In this document: in pieces, positions 1 through 5,718 of the stretch | Position numbering within the stretch: position 1 is the stretch's first letter | How the letters are laid out: each line of letters opens with the position of its first letter | NCBI GenBank assembly: GCA_002400895.1 | Contig: NVRO01000077.1 | Span: 1 to 5,718, forward strand | Length of the DNA stretch: 5,718 nt | Reading direction: 5' to 3' | Source of the DNA: Planctomycetota bacterium | Lineage (GTDB): Bacteria; Planctomycetota; UBA1135 | Notes under the pieces: generated by a model | Seen by the model: only the letters and a program-made list of their open reading frames with translations | Database searches by the model: none | What the model was told of the DNA's origin: nothing | Program-made: the position numbers and the translations under genes

Positions 1-198
1 AACCAGGTAGTTTTTTTCGAGGTGCGAAGCAATTGCCCCTAATTCTTCACCGGACAACTCCTTGGCCCGACGGTCAGGGTCGATATTCAAGGCCGCACAT
101 GTTGCCTGTGCGGTGGTATTGCCGACGCCGTAAACGTAGGTCAGGGCGATTACAGTTCGCTTCTTGTCAGGGATTTCTACACCAATGAGACGTGCCAT
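1..198 (-). CDS. rpsM: 30S ribosomal protein S13, N-terminal part (cut by window edge)
   Basis: S13 sits in the head of the 30S subunit, contacts 16S rRNA and the P-site tRNA, and forms bridges to L5 of the large subunit. The 66 codons visible begin MARLIGVEIPDKKR and continue with the helix-two-turns-helix region (ALTYVYGVGNTTA, residues 18-30) and ELSGEEL at 48-54, a standard S13 N-terminal layout. Family members are about 115-125 residues, so roughly half the gene is present; the frame stays open to the window edge and truncation is only due to the window. The ATG at 198 is preceded by a good GAGGA site that overlaps the rpmJ stop. In many bacteria rpsM opens the alpha operon (rpsM-rpsK-rpsD-rpoA-rplQ); here the 10-base gap to rpmJ suggests read-through from the spc genes. 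Identification is secure. Confidence 0.95.
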   Translation of the reverse strand, partial: MARLIGVEIPDKKRTVIALTYVYGVGNTTAQATCAALNIDPDRRAKELSGEELGAIASHLEKNYLV

Positions 199-205
199 TC
201 TTTAT

Positions 206-210
206 TCCTC
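206..210 (-). promoter_or_regulatory. Ribosome binding site of rpsM overlapping the rpmJ stop
   Basis: On the minus strand the rpmJ stop reads TGAGGAATAAAGAATG: the GAGGA core shares bases with the TGA stop and lies 7 bases before the rpsM ATG. This arrangement sets the rpsM start and suggests that termination on rpmJ feeds initiation on rpsM. Confidence 0.7.
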
Positions 211-325
211 AGCCTTGCACTTGCTTGTGACGGGGATCGCGGGTGCAAATGACTCTCACCTTTCCATGGCGGCGAATCACTTTGCAACTATCACAGATGC
301 GACGAACACTTGCGCGGACTTTCAT
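209..325 (-). CDS. rpmJ: 50S ribosomal protein L36, zinc-binding form
   Basis: L36 is the smallest large-subunit protein and binds 23S rRNA late in 50S assembly. The 38-residue product begins [19 protein letters not shown] and ends DPRHKQVQG. It keeps the zinc ligands of the C+ form: Cys11, Cys14, Cys27 and His33 (CxxC-x12-C-x5-H). Length matches the family (37-38 residues). The ATG lies 11 bases after the infA stop and has only a weak purine stretch (AAGAAA) upstream; the rpsM ribosome binding site overlaps its TGA. Position between infA and rpsM is the usual one. The gene is short and easily missed by length filters, but the call is secure. Confidence 0.95.
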   Translation of the reverse strand: MKVRASVRRICDSCKVIRRHGKVRVICTRDPRHKQVQG

Positions 326-336
326 TTTCTTATTTG

Positions 337-606
337 TTAACGACGATTATTGGGAGCCCCACGTCTTCCGCCCCGAGGTCCGGGACGACGCACACCGCGG
401 TAAACGATGCGGCAACGAGTAAGGTCGTAAGGCGACATTTCGACAGTAATGGTGTCACCCGGAGTAATGCGAATGTAATGCTTGCGCATTTTTCCGGAGA
501 TGTGGGCCAGAACCTGGTGACCGTTTTCAAGCTCCACCTTGAACATCGCGTTAGGGAGGGCTTCCTTAACAACGGCGTGCATGGTGATGGGCTCTTCTTT
601 GGCCAT
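337..606 (-). CDS. infA: Translation initiation factor IF-1 with basic C-terminal tail
   Basis: IF-1 binds the A site of the 30S subunit and helps IF-2 and IF-3 select the initiator tRNA and start codon. The product is 89 residues. Residues 1-70 are a complete IF-1 S1/OB fold: MAKEE at the start, [14 protein letters not shown] (17-30), [16 protein letters not shown] (32-47), PGD (49-51) and [14 protein letters not shown] (57-70). Family members usually end near this point, at about 72 residues. Here 19 more residues follow, with 7 Arg, 5 Gly and 3 Pro. The ATG directly follows the adk TGA (TGAATG, no gap), and an AGGAAG site lies inside the end of adk, so translation is probably coupled. A map gene, often found just before infA, is not present. 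Identity is certain; the role of the tail is unknown. Confidence 0.96.
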   Translation of the reverse strand: MAKEEPITMHAVVKEALPNAMFKVELENGHQVLAHISGKMRKHYIRITPGDTITVEMSPYDLTRCRIVYRGVRRPGPRGGRRGAPNNRR

Positions 607-1179
607 TCAGCTTCCTGGTGTGGAGGGGGACAAACTGCCACGGATGGAGGCAACCGTGTCAGCATGGATTTCTTCAATGGAACGCTCTGCGTTTATCTCA
701 CAGAGGATTCCGAGGTCGCGATACCACGCGACCAAGGGGGCAGTCAGTTCCCGGTAAACTTTGAGACGATGCTGAGCGACATCCAATTTGTCATCCTCAC
801 GACCTCTCCCGGTCAAACGAGAGACCAAAGTGCCATCGGAAGCCGTGTAGTATACAGCGACTCGAATTGACCCGCTTGGAGCCTTGTCATTGAGCTCCTC
901 GGCCTGTGCAATCGTCCGCGGGAAGCCATCCAGGAGCATCACCTCGTTTTCACCGAGCTGGTTGACCCGTGAGACCACCATCTCCACCATTACCTCATCC
1001 GGGACCAAATCGCCGCGGCTCATGTACTCATTGGCCTTCACACCCAGTTCACTCCCATTGGCAAGCTCTTCGCGCAAGAGCGCCCCGGTGGACACATGAG
1101 TCCAGCCATGGGCTTTTGCTGCGGCTTCGGCTTGAGTGCCTTTGCCTACTCCGGGAGGACCTAGGAATATTGCAATCAT
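607..1179 (-). CDS. adk: Adenylate kinase, short (LID-less) form
   Basis: Adenylate kinase catalyses ATP + AMP to 2 ADP in the cytoplasm and keeps the adenylate pool balanced. The 190-residue product has the Walker A P-loop GPPGVGKGT at 7-15 with Lys13, an AMP-site segment STGALLREEL (30-39) with Arg36, the LDGFPR motif at 83-88 with Arg88, Gln92, and RLTGRGREDD at 121-130 followed by Arg138. The stretch between Arg121 and the REDD is only a few residues, so the mobile LID domain, present in the 214-residue E. coli type and often zinc-binding, is lacking. The usual TGD of the AMP site is TGA here (Ala33). The ATG lies 2 bases after the secY stop with no ribosome binding site, implying coupling. 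Adk next to secY is a common arrangement. Another nucleoside monophosphate kinase specificity cannot be fully excluded, but synteny and motifs favour adk. Confidence 0.93.
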   Translation of the reverse strand: MIAIFLGPPGVGKGTQAEAAAKAHGWTHVSTGALLREELANGSELGVKANEYMSRGDLVPDEVMVEMVVSRVNQLGENEVMLLDGFPRTIAQAEELNDKAPSGSIRVAVYYTASDGTLVSRLTGRGREDDKLDVAQHRLKVYRELTAPLVAWYRDLGILCEINAERSIEEIHADTVASIRGSLSPSTPGS

Positions 1180-1181
1180 GA

Positions 1182-2492
1182 TTAGCGCTTGCTGGCCCAG
1201 CCTCCGCCTCCGGACTTCATGAAACCATCGTAGTTGCGCATCATCAAGTGGGAGTTGAGTTTGTCAACAATGTCAAGTGCCACCCCCACCACAATCAGGA
1301 TTGAAGTACCTCCAAGGAAGTAACTAATCATGAAGGGAACGCGCATATTGGCGGTCACGATGGTCGGAATAACCGCAATGATGGCAAGGAATGAGGCACC
1401 AGCCATGGTGACCCGATCAAGCACGAACGAAAGGTACTCGGAAGTTGCCTTGCCCGGGCGAATGCCAGGGATAAAGGAACCACTTTCCTTGAGATTGTTG
1501 GCTATTTCATCCGGCTGGAACATCAGGCGAACCCAGAAGAAAGAAAAGAAGTAAATCAAGCTTGCATAAAAGGAAATGTAGACGAATCCCGCCTGCTGGA
1601 AGATGTCTCGCATCCAATCCAATCCGGGGATTCCACCGAGAACGTTGGGCACAATAAACAGAGCCGAAGCAAAAATAATCGGCATGACCCCGGCCTGGTT
1701 GACCTTGAGCGGGAGGTAGTGGCGAGCTCCGCCCATCACTTTCCGACCTCGCGTCAGTTTGGCTTGTTGAATCGGGATTCTGCGCTGACCTCGAGTGATG
1801 TAAACCACCACCAGCACCGTGCCGACCCACATTGTGCCAATCGTAACCGCCATTTGGTGCGGGTTTTCAGAAACGGCGAGGAATGATTCGAGCGCAGTAG
1901 GAATATTGGAAATGATGCCGCACATGATGATTACCGAAATGCCATTTCCAAGGCCGTACTGGGAAATCTGCTCGCCAAGCCACATGATGAACATGGTGCC
2001 GGCAGTCAAAGCAATAATCACGGTGAGCCCGTAGAGCATTGATGCCTCACCAGTCATGAGACCGTACTGAGGGTTCAAAATCACGCCATAGAGAATGAAA
2101 AATGATTGCAACAGACAGATCGCGATAGTTGCCAGGCGAGTGTACTGGGCAATCTTGCGTTGGCCTGCACTCCCCTCTTTCGACAATGCCTCAAGGGCCG
2201 GAACTGTCTTGACCAACAGACTGAAAATAATGGATGCCGAAATATAAGGCATCACCCCGAGGGAGAACAAAGCAGCACTACCAATGCCCGCACCAGTGAA
2301 CGCATTCATGATTCCAAACAATCCGCCGAGTGAACTGCCGGCGATTTTTTCGGAAGCTAGCTTGATGGCTTCGAGGTTGATACCCGGAAGCGGAACCTGG
2401 AAACCAAGACGGTAAATGAACAGTAAACCAAAGGTGGTCAACACCCGGCGACGCAGTTCAGGAATACGGAAAATGGCCAGAAACTGTTCCAT
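1182..2492 (-). CDS. secY: SecY, channel subunit of the Sec protein translocon
   Basis: SecY forms the protein-conducting pore of the inner membrane with SecE and SecG; it exports unfolded preproteins driven by SecA and inserts membrane proteins from the ribosome. The product is 436 residues, normal for the family, with about ten hydrophobic segments, roughly at 18-34, 73-93, 118-138, 152-174, 183-200, 215-232, 266-286, 305-325, 364-383 and 390-408. The plug region is near 56-72 (GGLFGIMNAFTGAG). The cytosolic loop between segments 6 and 7 is basic (RGQRRIPIQQAKLTRGRK, 234-251) and the next contains NLKESGSFIPGIRPGK (333-348), both SecA/ribosome contact regions in the family. The C-terminal tail is glycine-rich (SGGGGWASKR). 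I chose ATG at 2492 over TTG at 2504, which would add MPRT and overlap rplO; MEQFLAIFRIPELRRR matches family starts. It begins 4 bases after rplO with no good ribosome binding site. Confidence 0.97.
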   Translation of the reverse strand: MEQFLAIFRIPELRRRVLTTFGLLFIYRLGFQVPLPGINLEAIKLASEKIAGSSLGGLFGIMNAFTGAGIGSAALFSLGVMPYISASIIFSLLVKTVPALEALSKEGSAGQRKIAQYTRLATIAICLLQSFFILYGVILNPQYGLMTGEASMLYGLTVIIALTAGTMFIMWLGEQISQYGLGNGISVIIMCGIISNIPTALESFLAVSENPHQMAVTIGTMWVGTVLVVVYITRGQRRIPIQQAKLTRGRKVMGGARHYLPLKVNQAGVMPIIFASALFIVPNVLGGIPGLDWMRDIFQQAGFVYISFYASLIYFFSFFWVRLMFQPDEIANNLKESGSFIPGIRPGKATSEYLSFVLDRVTMAGASFLAIIAVIPTIVTANMRVPFMISYFLGGTSILIVVGVALDIVDKLNSHLMMRNYDGFMKSGGGGWASKR

Positions 2493-2496
2493 GGTC

Positions 2497-2943
2497 CTAG
2501 GCAATCACCTCGGCTGTGCCTCCAGCGGCCTCGATTTTTTCCTTGGCACTGGCAGAGAACTTGCTGGCTCTGACCGTGAGCTTCACACTCAGTTCGCCAC
2601 GGCCCAGCACCTTTAGCATTTTGCCACTGACCTTGGCCAGGTGGCTGCCAAGTACCACACTCAAGTCAACTTCTGAACCCTCTGACAGCGAGTTGAGCAT
2701 TTCCACGTTTACCACGGTGTAGTGCTTCTTGAAGCGAGCATTAGTGAAGCCTCGCTTCGGCACCTTGCGATAAAGCGGCATCTGTCCACCTTCAAATCCA
2801 ATCCTGGGATTGTCACCTGAACGTGAACGTTGACCCTTATGGCCACGACCAGCAGTCTTGCCGGTACCTGACCCGATGCCACGGCCGACTCGTTTCCGGT
2901 CGGGGTACTTGACCCCCTTGGAAGTTACATCATGAATTTGCAT
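2497..2943 (-). CDS. rplO: 50S ribosomal protein L15
   Basis: L15 is a late-assembling large-subunit protein whose extended basic N-terminus threads into 23S rRNA. The 148-residue product has the typical Gly/Arg/Lys-rich region (KRVGRGIGSGTGKTAGRGHK, residues 17-36), then FEGGQMPLYRKVPKRGF (50-66) and a globular C-terminal domain with VLGRGEL (112-118) and SASAKEKIEAAGG (130-142), matching the family's length and order. The ATG shares one base with the rpsE TGA (TGATG). A GAGGAG sequence 10 bases before the ATG, inside rpsE, can serve as ribosome binding site. In most spc operons rpmD (L30) stands just before this gene; here rplO follows rpsE directly. Confidence 0.97.
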   Translation of the reverse strand: MQIHDVTSKGVKYPDRKRVGRGIGSGTGKTAGRGHKGQRSRSGDNPRIGFEGGQMPLYRKVPKRGFTNARFKKHYTVVNVEMLNSLSEGSEVDLSVVLGSHLAKVSGKMLKVLGRGELSVKLTVRASKFSASAKEKIEAAGGTAEVIA

Positions 2944-3461
2944 CAGAGTTCAACTCCTCGCAGGTCGGCCATCTCCTCCTTGGAGCGGAGGCGGGATAGA
3001 CCATCGATAGTAGCTTTCGCCAGATTAATTGGGTTGGTTGAGCCGTAGGCTTTGGTAAGAATATCCTTGATACCAGCAAGTTCGAGAACCGCACGTACGG
3101 TTCCACCGGCAATGATACCGGTACCGGCAGCAGCCGGAATCAGGCGAACACTGGAAGCACAGAAGGAGCCTTCAATCTCATGAGGGATAGAAGTGTCCTT
3201 CCGCTGAACCCGCACCAAATGCTTGCGGCCATCTTTGAAGGCCTTCTGCATGGCCGCAGGGATTTCCTTGGCCTTGCCAAAGCCGAAGCCGACAACACCA
3301 TCCTGGTTACCGACAATGGTCAATGATGAGAAGGCAAAACGCCGACCACCCTTAACCACCTTGGCGGTTCGGTTTACCTTCAGTCGTTCCTCCTTCAACT
3401 CGCCAACCTTCTCAGCTTCGTTGCGGTCCAGGTATTCGATTTTGTCTCTGCTTTTACTCAT
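2943..3461 (-). CDS. rpsE: 30S ribosomal protein S5
   Basis: S5 binds 16S rRNA in the 30S body near the mRNA entry channel and contributes to decoding accuracy. The product is 172 residues. The N-terminal double-stranded-RNA-binding fold includes [18 protein letters not shown] (27-44), with the loop where spectinomycin resistance changes occur in other bacteria, and [18 protein letters not shown] (57-74). The C-terminal half has [20 protein letters not shown] (105-124) and [16 protein letters not shown] (140-155). ATG at 3461 was preferred over an upstream TTG at 3470, which would add only LI-type residues and abut rplR. It starts 9 bases after rplR and lacks a clear ribosome binding site, so coupling is likely. 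Nothing looks damaged; identification is secure. Confidence 0.97.
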   Translation of the reverse strand: MSKSRDKIEYLDRNEAEKVGELKEERLKVNRTAKVVKGGRRFAFSSLTIVGNQDGVVGFGFGKAKEIPAAMQKAFKDGRKHLVRVQRKDTSIPHEIEGSFCASSVRLIPAAAGTGIIAGGTVRAVLELAGIKDILTKAYGSTNPINLAKATIDGLSRLRSKEEMADLRGVEL

Positions 3462-3470
3462 AATTAGCAA

Positions 3471-3845
3471 TCAGAACTTGAGGCCACCTTCGCGGGCAGC
3501 TTCGGCCAGGGCTTTTACACGCCCATGGAAGAGATAACTGCCACGGTCGAATTTGACCTCTTCGACACCAGCTGCCTTGGCACGTTCGGCCATGGCGGCA
3601 CCAATGACGGTGGCACGTTCAGTTTTGGTTTTACCGGCAAGTTGTTCGGCCAGGCCTGTTTCGAAATCACTGGCAGCGGCAAGGGTAATCCCCTTGAGGT
3701 CGTCAATAAGTTGAACCGAAATATGCTTGGAACTGCGGAACACGGAGAGCCGCGGACGGTCACCACCGACATTCAAGCGACGGCGCACACCCATTGCTTT
3801 TCGGTTGCGAATTTTCCACTTGCGCTTTTGTTGTTTGTAATCCAT
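3471..3845 (-). CDS. rplR: 50S ribosomal protein L18
   Basis: L18 binds 5S rRNA together with L5 and L25-type proteins and anchors it in the central protuberance. The 124-residue product has a strongly basic N-terminus ([19 protein letters not shown], 1-19), followed by [20 protein letters not shown] (30-49), a central helical stretch, and the conserved end [26 protein letters not shown] (99-124, described by its FDRG and [15 protein letters not shown] signatures). An in-frame TTG at 3854 would add three residues and overlap rplF; ATG at 3845 gives a start like other L18 proteins and is preferred. The gene begins 5 bases after the rplF TGA without a visible ribosome binding site, so it is probably translated by coupling. 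Confidence 0.96.
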   Translation of the reverse strand: MDYKQQKRKWKIRNRKAMGVRRRLNVGGDRPRLSVFRSSKHISVQLIDDLKGITLAAASDFETGLAEQLAGKTKTERATVIGAAMAERAKAAGVEEVKFDRGSYLFHGRVKALAEAAREGGLKF

Positions 3846-3850
3846 GACAA

Positions 3851-4393
3851 TCAAGCGAGGGATTTACCTGCCTTGCGGCGGACGACTTCATCCTTGTAGC
3901 GAATACCCTTGCCCTTGTATGGCTCCGGTGGGCGTACGCGACGGATGTTGGCTGCGAATTGACCGACGGCCTGCTTATCAAATCCTTCTACCAGGATTTC
4001 GGTCGGTGAGTTAAGAGTGACGGTGACACCTTCCGGAGGGTCACACTTCACGGTGTGGCAAAAGCCAATCTGCATCTCAATCCCCTGGCCGACGGCCTTG
4101 GCAGTCCAACCAATCCCGTGTATTTCCAAGGTCTTGCTGTAGCCATTGGTTACCCCCTCCACCATGTTGGCAATGTGGGCGCGAACCAAACCGTGGAAGG
4201 CGGCTGCTTGGCGCTCAGATCCTGCACCGGAGCGGGTGACCAGGACATTGCCATCCTCGACAACTACTGAGATTTCCGGGAATAAAGGAAAGCTGAGCTC
4301 TCCCTTGGGCCCCTTGACCATTACCTCAGCGGTAGCAACATCAATGGTTACTCCGGAGGGAATGGCGACGGGTTGATTTCCGATGCGTGACAT
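3851..4393 (-). CDS. rplF: 50S ribosomal protein L6
   Basis: L6 lies near the base of the L7/L12 stalk and the sarcin-ricin loop of 23S rRNA and supports elongation-factor function. The product is 180 residues, the usual family length, with two related L6 folds: the first starts [15 protein letters not shown] and includes [10 protein letters not shown] (26-35); the second includes the GIGWTAK segment (93-99) and ends with the diagnostic [19 protein letters not shown] (151-169) and VVRRKAGK (170-177). A ribosome binding site AGAGGA overlaps the rpsH stop, 7 bases before the ATG. Its TGA is 5 bases ahead of rplR. No irregularities seen beyond ordinary sequence drift, such as GFCHTVK (110-116) where many bacteria have a G-[YF]-S-H-P motif. 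Confidence 0.97.
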   Translation of the reverse strand: MSRIGNQPVAIPSGVTIDVATAEVMVKGPKGELSFPLFPEISVVVEDGNVLVTRSGAGSERQAAAFHGLVRAHIANMVEGVTNGYSKTLEIHGIGWTAKAVGQGIEMQIGFCHTVKCDPPEGVTVTLNSPTEILVEGFDKQAVGQFAANIRRVRPPEPYKGKGIRYKDEVVRRKAGKSLA

Positions 4394-4400
4394 TTATGAA

Positions 4401-4406
4401 TCCTCT
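4401..4406 (-). promoter_or_regulatory. Ribosome binding site of rplF overlapping the rpsH stop
   Basis: The minus strand reads TAGAGGATTCATAAATG. The AGAGGA core uses two bases of the rpsH TAG stop and stands 7 bases before the rplF ATG, which fixes the rplF start and ties its initiation to the end of rpsH. Confidence 0.7.
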
Positions 4407-4806
4407 AAAAGACGGTACACAGAACTTCACCACCGACCCCAAGCTCGCGCGCCTTGCGCTCATTCATTACGCCTTGGGAGGTGGAAACAATTGTGGTACC
4501 TAAACCATTCCTGACAACAGGAAGGTCTGCACTGCCGCTATAAATACGGCAGCCCGGCTTGGAGATACGAATGATTTCGGTGATTGCGCTGACACCGTCA
4601 AGGTTGTATTTAAGGTGGAGACGCAAAACCCCGAATCCTTTATCGTCGGTGAGTGCTTCCACATCCTTGATGTAGCCACCTTCCTTCAATACCAGGGCGA
4701 TACTCGACTTGGCACGCGAGGAGGGCATGTCAACCGACTTACGCCGCACCTGAATTCCATTACGAATTCTGGTAAGCATGTCGGCAATTGGGTCTGTCAT
4801 TGTCAT
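4405..4806 (-). CDS. rpsH: 30S ribosomal protein S8
   Basis: S8 binds the central domain of 16S rRNA and is essential for 30S platform assembly; in E. coli it is also the translational repressor of the spc operon, binding near the rplE start. The 133-residue product starts MTMTDPIADMLTRIRNG, has the N-terminal alpha/beta domain, then ISKPGCRIYS (81-90) and the C-terminal RNA-binding signature STSQGVMNERKARELGVGGEVLC (108-130, with the conserved STSQG and GGEVLC). The ATG at 4806 is preferred over the one two codons later because a GGAG lies 7 bases upstream; the later ATG would be 13 bases away. The gene begins 12 bases after rpsN. Whether S8 also represses this operon cannot be seen here. 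Confidence 0.97.
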   Translation of the reverse strand: MTMTDPIADMLTRIRNGIQVRRKSVDMPSSRAKSSIALVLKEGGYIKDVEALTDDKGFGVLRLHLKYNLDGVSAITEIIRISKPGCRIYSGSADLPVVRNGLGTTIVSTSQGVMNERKARELGVGGEVLCTVF

Positions 4807-4813
4807 TATTACA

Positions 4814-4817
4814 CTCC
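4814..4817 (-). promoter_or_regulatory. Ribosome binding site of rpsH
   Basis: A GGAG just after the rpsN stop is 7 bases before ATG 4806 and 13 bases before the in-frame ATG 4800. Spacing therefore favours the first ATG (MTMTDPIAD) as the rpsH start. Confidence 0.65.
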
Positions 4818-4818
4818 G

Positions 4819-5124
4819 CTACCAGCTAGCCTTGCGGACACCGGGAAGTTCGCCAGCATGAGCGAGGCGACGGAATACCAAACGGGAAATACCGAACTTG
4901 CGGTAGTATCCCTTTGGCCGACCGGTAATGGCGCAGCGGTTGTGAATGCGAACCGGGCTGGCATCACGGGGCATGCTGTGAAGTTGCTTGTAGGCTGCGG
5001 CCTTTTCCTCAAGTGAAGCTTTCGGGTCCTTGATTACGGCTATCAAAACAGCGCGACGTTCAGCGAACTGAGCGACCAATTTATGGCGCTTTAGATTGCG
5101 ATTCTTGGCACTTGTTTTGGCCAT
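4819..5124 (-). CDS. rpsN: 30S ribosomal protein S14, long zinc-free form
   Basis: S14 is a late-assembling protein of the 30S head, next to S3 and S10. The product is 101 residues, the length of the E. coli-like C- form rather than the roughly 61-residue zinc-binding form. It starts MAKTSAKNRNLKRHK, has a helical middle with KDPKASLEEKAAAY (32-45), and ends with the conserved RIHNRCAITGRPKGYYRKFG (59-78) and RRLAHAGELPGVRKASW (85-101). Only one Cys (64) stands where the zinc form has two CxxC pairs, so no zinc site is expected. The ATG shares one base with the rplE TAA (TAATG). A GGAG lies 10 bases upstream inside rplE. Call is secure. Confidence 0.96.
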   Translation of the reverse strand: MAKTSAKNRNLKRHKLVAQFAERRAVLIAVIKDPKASLEEKAAAYKQLHSMPRDASPVRIHNRCAITGRPKGYYRKFGISRLVFRRLAHAGELPGVRKASW

Positions 5125-5675
5125 TATTTGTCTTCTCCAGTACGACGGAAAGGGAATCCGAATCCATCCAACAGGGCGCGTCCCTCTGCATCATTGCGGG
5201 CGGTGGTCACGAAAGTGACATTCATGCCCTGAGAGAACTCGACCTTGTCGAGGTCAATCTCGGGGAACAAAGTCTGTTCGCTAAGACCAAGGCTGTAGTT
5301 GCCCTGACCATCAAACTTGGTGCCGATACCACGGAAGTCACGGACACGGGGAAGAACCACTGATACCAGACGGTCCATGAACTCGTACATCCGTTCGCCA
5401 CGCAGGGTCACCATACATCCGACCGGACTGCCTTCACGCAGACGGAAATTCGCAACCGACTTGCGGGCATTGCGCACCACCGGCCTTTGGCCGGTAATCT
5501 GGGCAAGATCCTTTACCGCAGCGTCAATCCGCGAACGGGTATCCATCGCTTTACCGACCCCCATGCTGACAACTATTTTGGACAGCCGAGGTACTTGCAT
5601 CGGGTTGGATAACCCGAGCTTTTCATTCAACTCGGGAATGACTTTATCTTTGTAGTGTTGAGCTAAACGTGACAT
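5124..5675 (-). CDS. rplE: 50S ribosomal protein L5
   Basis: L5 binds 5S rRNA in the central protuberance and contacts the P-site tRNA and S13 across the subunit interface. The 183-residue product, close to the usual 179, includes PRLSKIVVSMGVGKA (29-43), the TGQRPVVRNARKSVANFRLR stretch (61-80), EGSPVGCMVTLRGERMYEF (81-99), LPRVRDFRG (108-116) and the C-terminal PEIDLDKVEFSQGMNVTFVT (138-157). I start it at ATG 5675 (MSRLAQHYKDKVIPEL) because this matches family N-termini. An in-frame ATG at 5711 would add 12 residues running inside the end of rplX and is unlikely. The chosen ATG is 4 bases after the rplX stop; a GAGG is present but only 2 bases away, so initiation may rely on coupling. Confidence 0.95.
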   Translation of the reverse strand: MSRLAQHYKDKVIPELNEKLGLSNPMQVPRLSKIVVSMGVGKAMDTRSRIDAAVKDLAQITGQRPVVRNARKSVANFRLREGSPVGCMVTLRGERMYEFMDRLVSVVLPRVRDFRGIGTKFDGQGNYSLGLSEQTLFPEIDLDKVEFSQGMNVTFVTTARNDAEGRALLDGFGFPFRRTGEDK

Positions 5676-5679
5676 CGCC

Positions 5680-5718
5680 TCAATTGAACTTTGTACCACA
5701 GGGAATGCCAACGCGAAT
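5680..5718 (-). CDS. rplX: Probable 3' end of 50S ribosomal protein L24 gene (cut by window edge)
   Basis: The last 12 codons before a TGA, four bases upstream of rplE, read IRVGIPCGTKFN. L24 stands immediately before rplE in nearly all spc operons, and the pattern RVG...GTK resembles the L24 C-terminal segment, which typically runs R-V-G, a short loop, G-x-K-V-R and then a basic tail. Here the protein would stop right after GTKF, so the usual basic tail seems to be missing. Only the tail of the gene is in the window; the call rests mainly on position and this short match. Confidence 0.6.
   Translation of the reverse strand: MRVGIPCGTKFN

Noticed and set aside
330..677. Minus-strand open frame of 115 codons in another frame across adk and infA
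   Set aside because: It overlaps the true adk and infA frames, whose products match their families over their whole length.
310..870. Long plus-strand open frame of 186 codons opposite infA and adk
   Set aside because: It lies fully antisense to two clearly conserved genes, has no recognisable domain, and is the kind of shadow frame expected when codon bias is strong on the other strand.
1507..1830. Minus-strand open frame of 107 codons within secY
   Set aside because: It is an out-of-frame shadow of the SecY middle region; the secY frame is intact and full length.
2493..2504. TTG start for SecY at 2504
   Set aside because: It would overlap the rplO stop and add MPRT; the ATG at 2492 gives a typical SecY start and normal length.
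3525..3899. Plus-strand open frame of 124 codons opposite rplR and the end of rplF
   Set aside because: It is antisense to L18, shows no family resemblance, and crosses a gene boundary without regard to it.
4615..5016. Plus-strand open frame of 133 codons opposite rpsH and rpsN
   Set aside because: It is antisense to two ribosomal protein genes and has no ribosome binding site or domain that I recognise.
5676..5711. N-terminal extension of L5 starting at ATG 5711
   Set aside because: The 12 extra residues fall inside the rplX end, do not look like an L5 N-terminus, and ATG 5675 gives the family's usual start.

Overview
The window is a stretch of the bacterial spc (ribosomal protein) operon running into the start of the alpha operon. 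All genes lie on the minus strand, so transcription runs from high to low coordinates. In transcription order I read: the tail of rplX (L24), rplE (L5), rpsN (S14), rpsH (S8), rplF (L6), rplR (L18), rpsE (S5), rplO (L15), secY, adk, infA (IF-1), rpmJ (L36) and the first 66 codons of rpsM (S13).

The packing is very tight. rplE/rpsN and rpsE/rplO overlap by 1 base, adk and infA abut as TGAATG, and every other gap is 2 to 12 bases. There is no room for an internal terminator and I see no internal promoter, so one polycistronic message is the simple reading. Several genes (rplR, rpsE, secY, adk) lack a clear Shine-Dalgarno sequence and are probably translated by coupling to the gene before. Others (rpsN, rpsH, rplF, rplO, infA, rpsM) have a purine-rich GGAG/GAGG-type site.

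The genes work together. Large-subunit (L5, L6, L15, L18, L24, L36) and small-subunit (S5, S8, S13, S14) proteins, initiation factor 1 and the SecY translocon channel are made in step, with adenylate kinase embedded between secY and infA.

The organism is a Gram-negative-type bacterium of moderate GC content. There is no rpmD (L30) between rpsE and rplO and no map between secY/adk and infA. Together with the look of SecY and the long zinc-free S14, this loosely suggests the Planctomycetota/Verrucomicrobiota/Lentisphaerota group. That placement is inference with low confidence; a protein search or tree would be needed.

I found no new system, mobile element, RNA gene, repeat array or CRISPR. 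The points worth a second look are modest: the missing rpmD, an Arg/Gly/Pro-rich tail on IF-1, a LID-less adenylate kinase with an altered NMP-site motif, an apparently shortened L24 C-terminus, and the mix of zinc-binding L36 with zinc-free S14.
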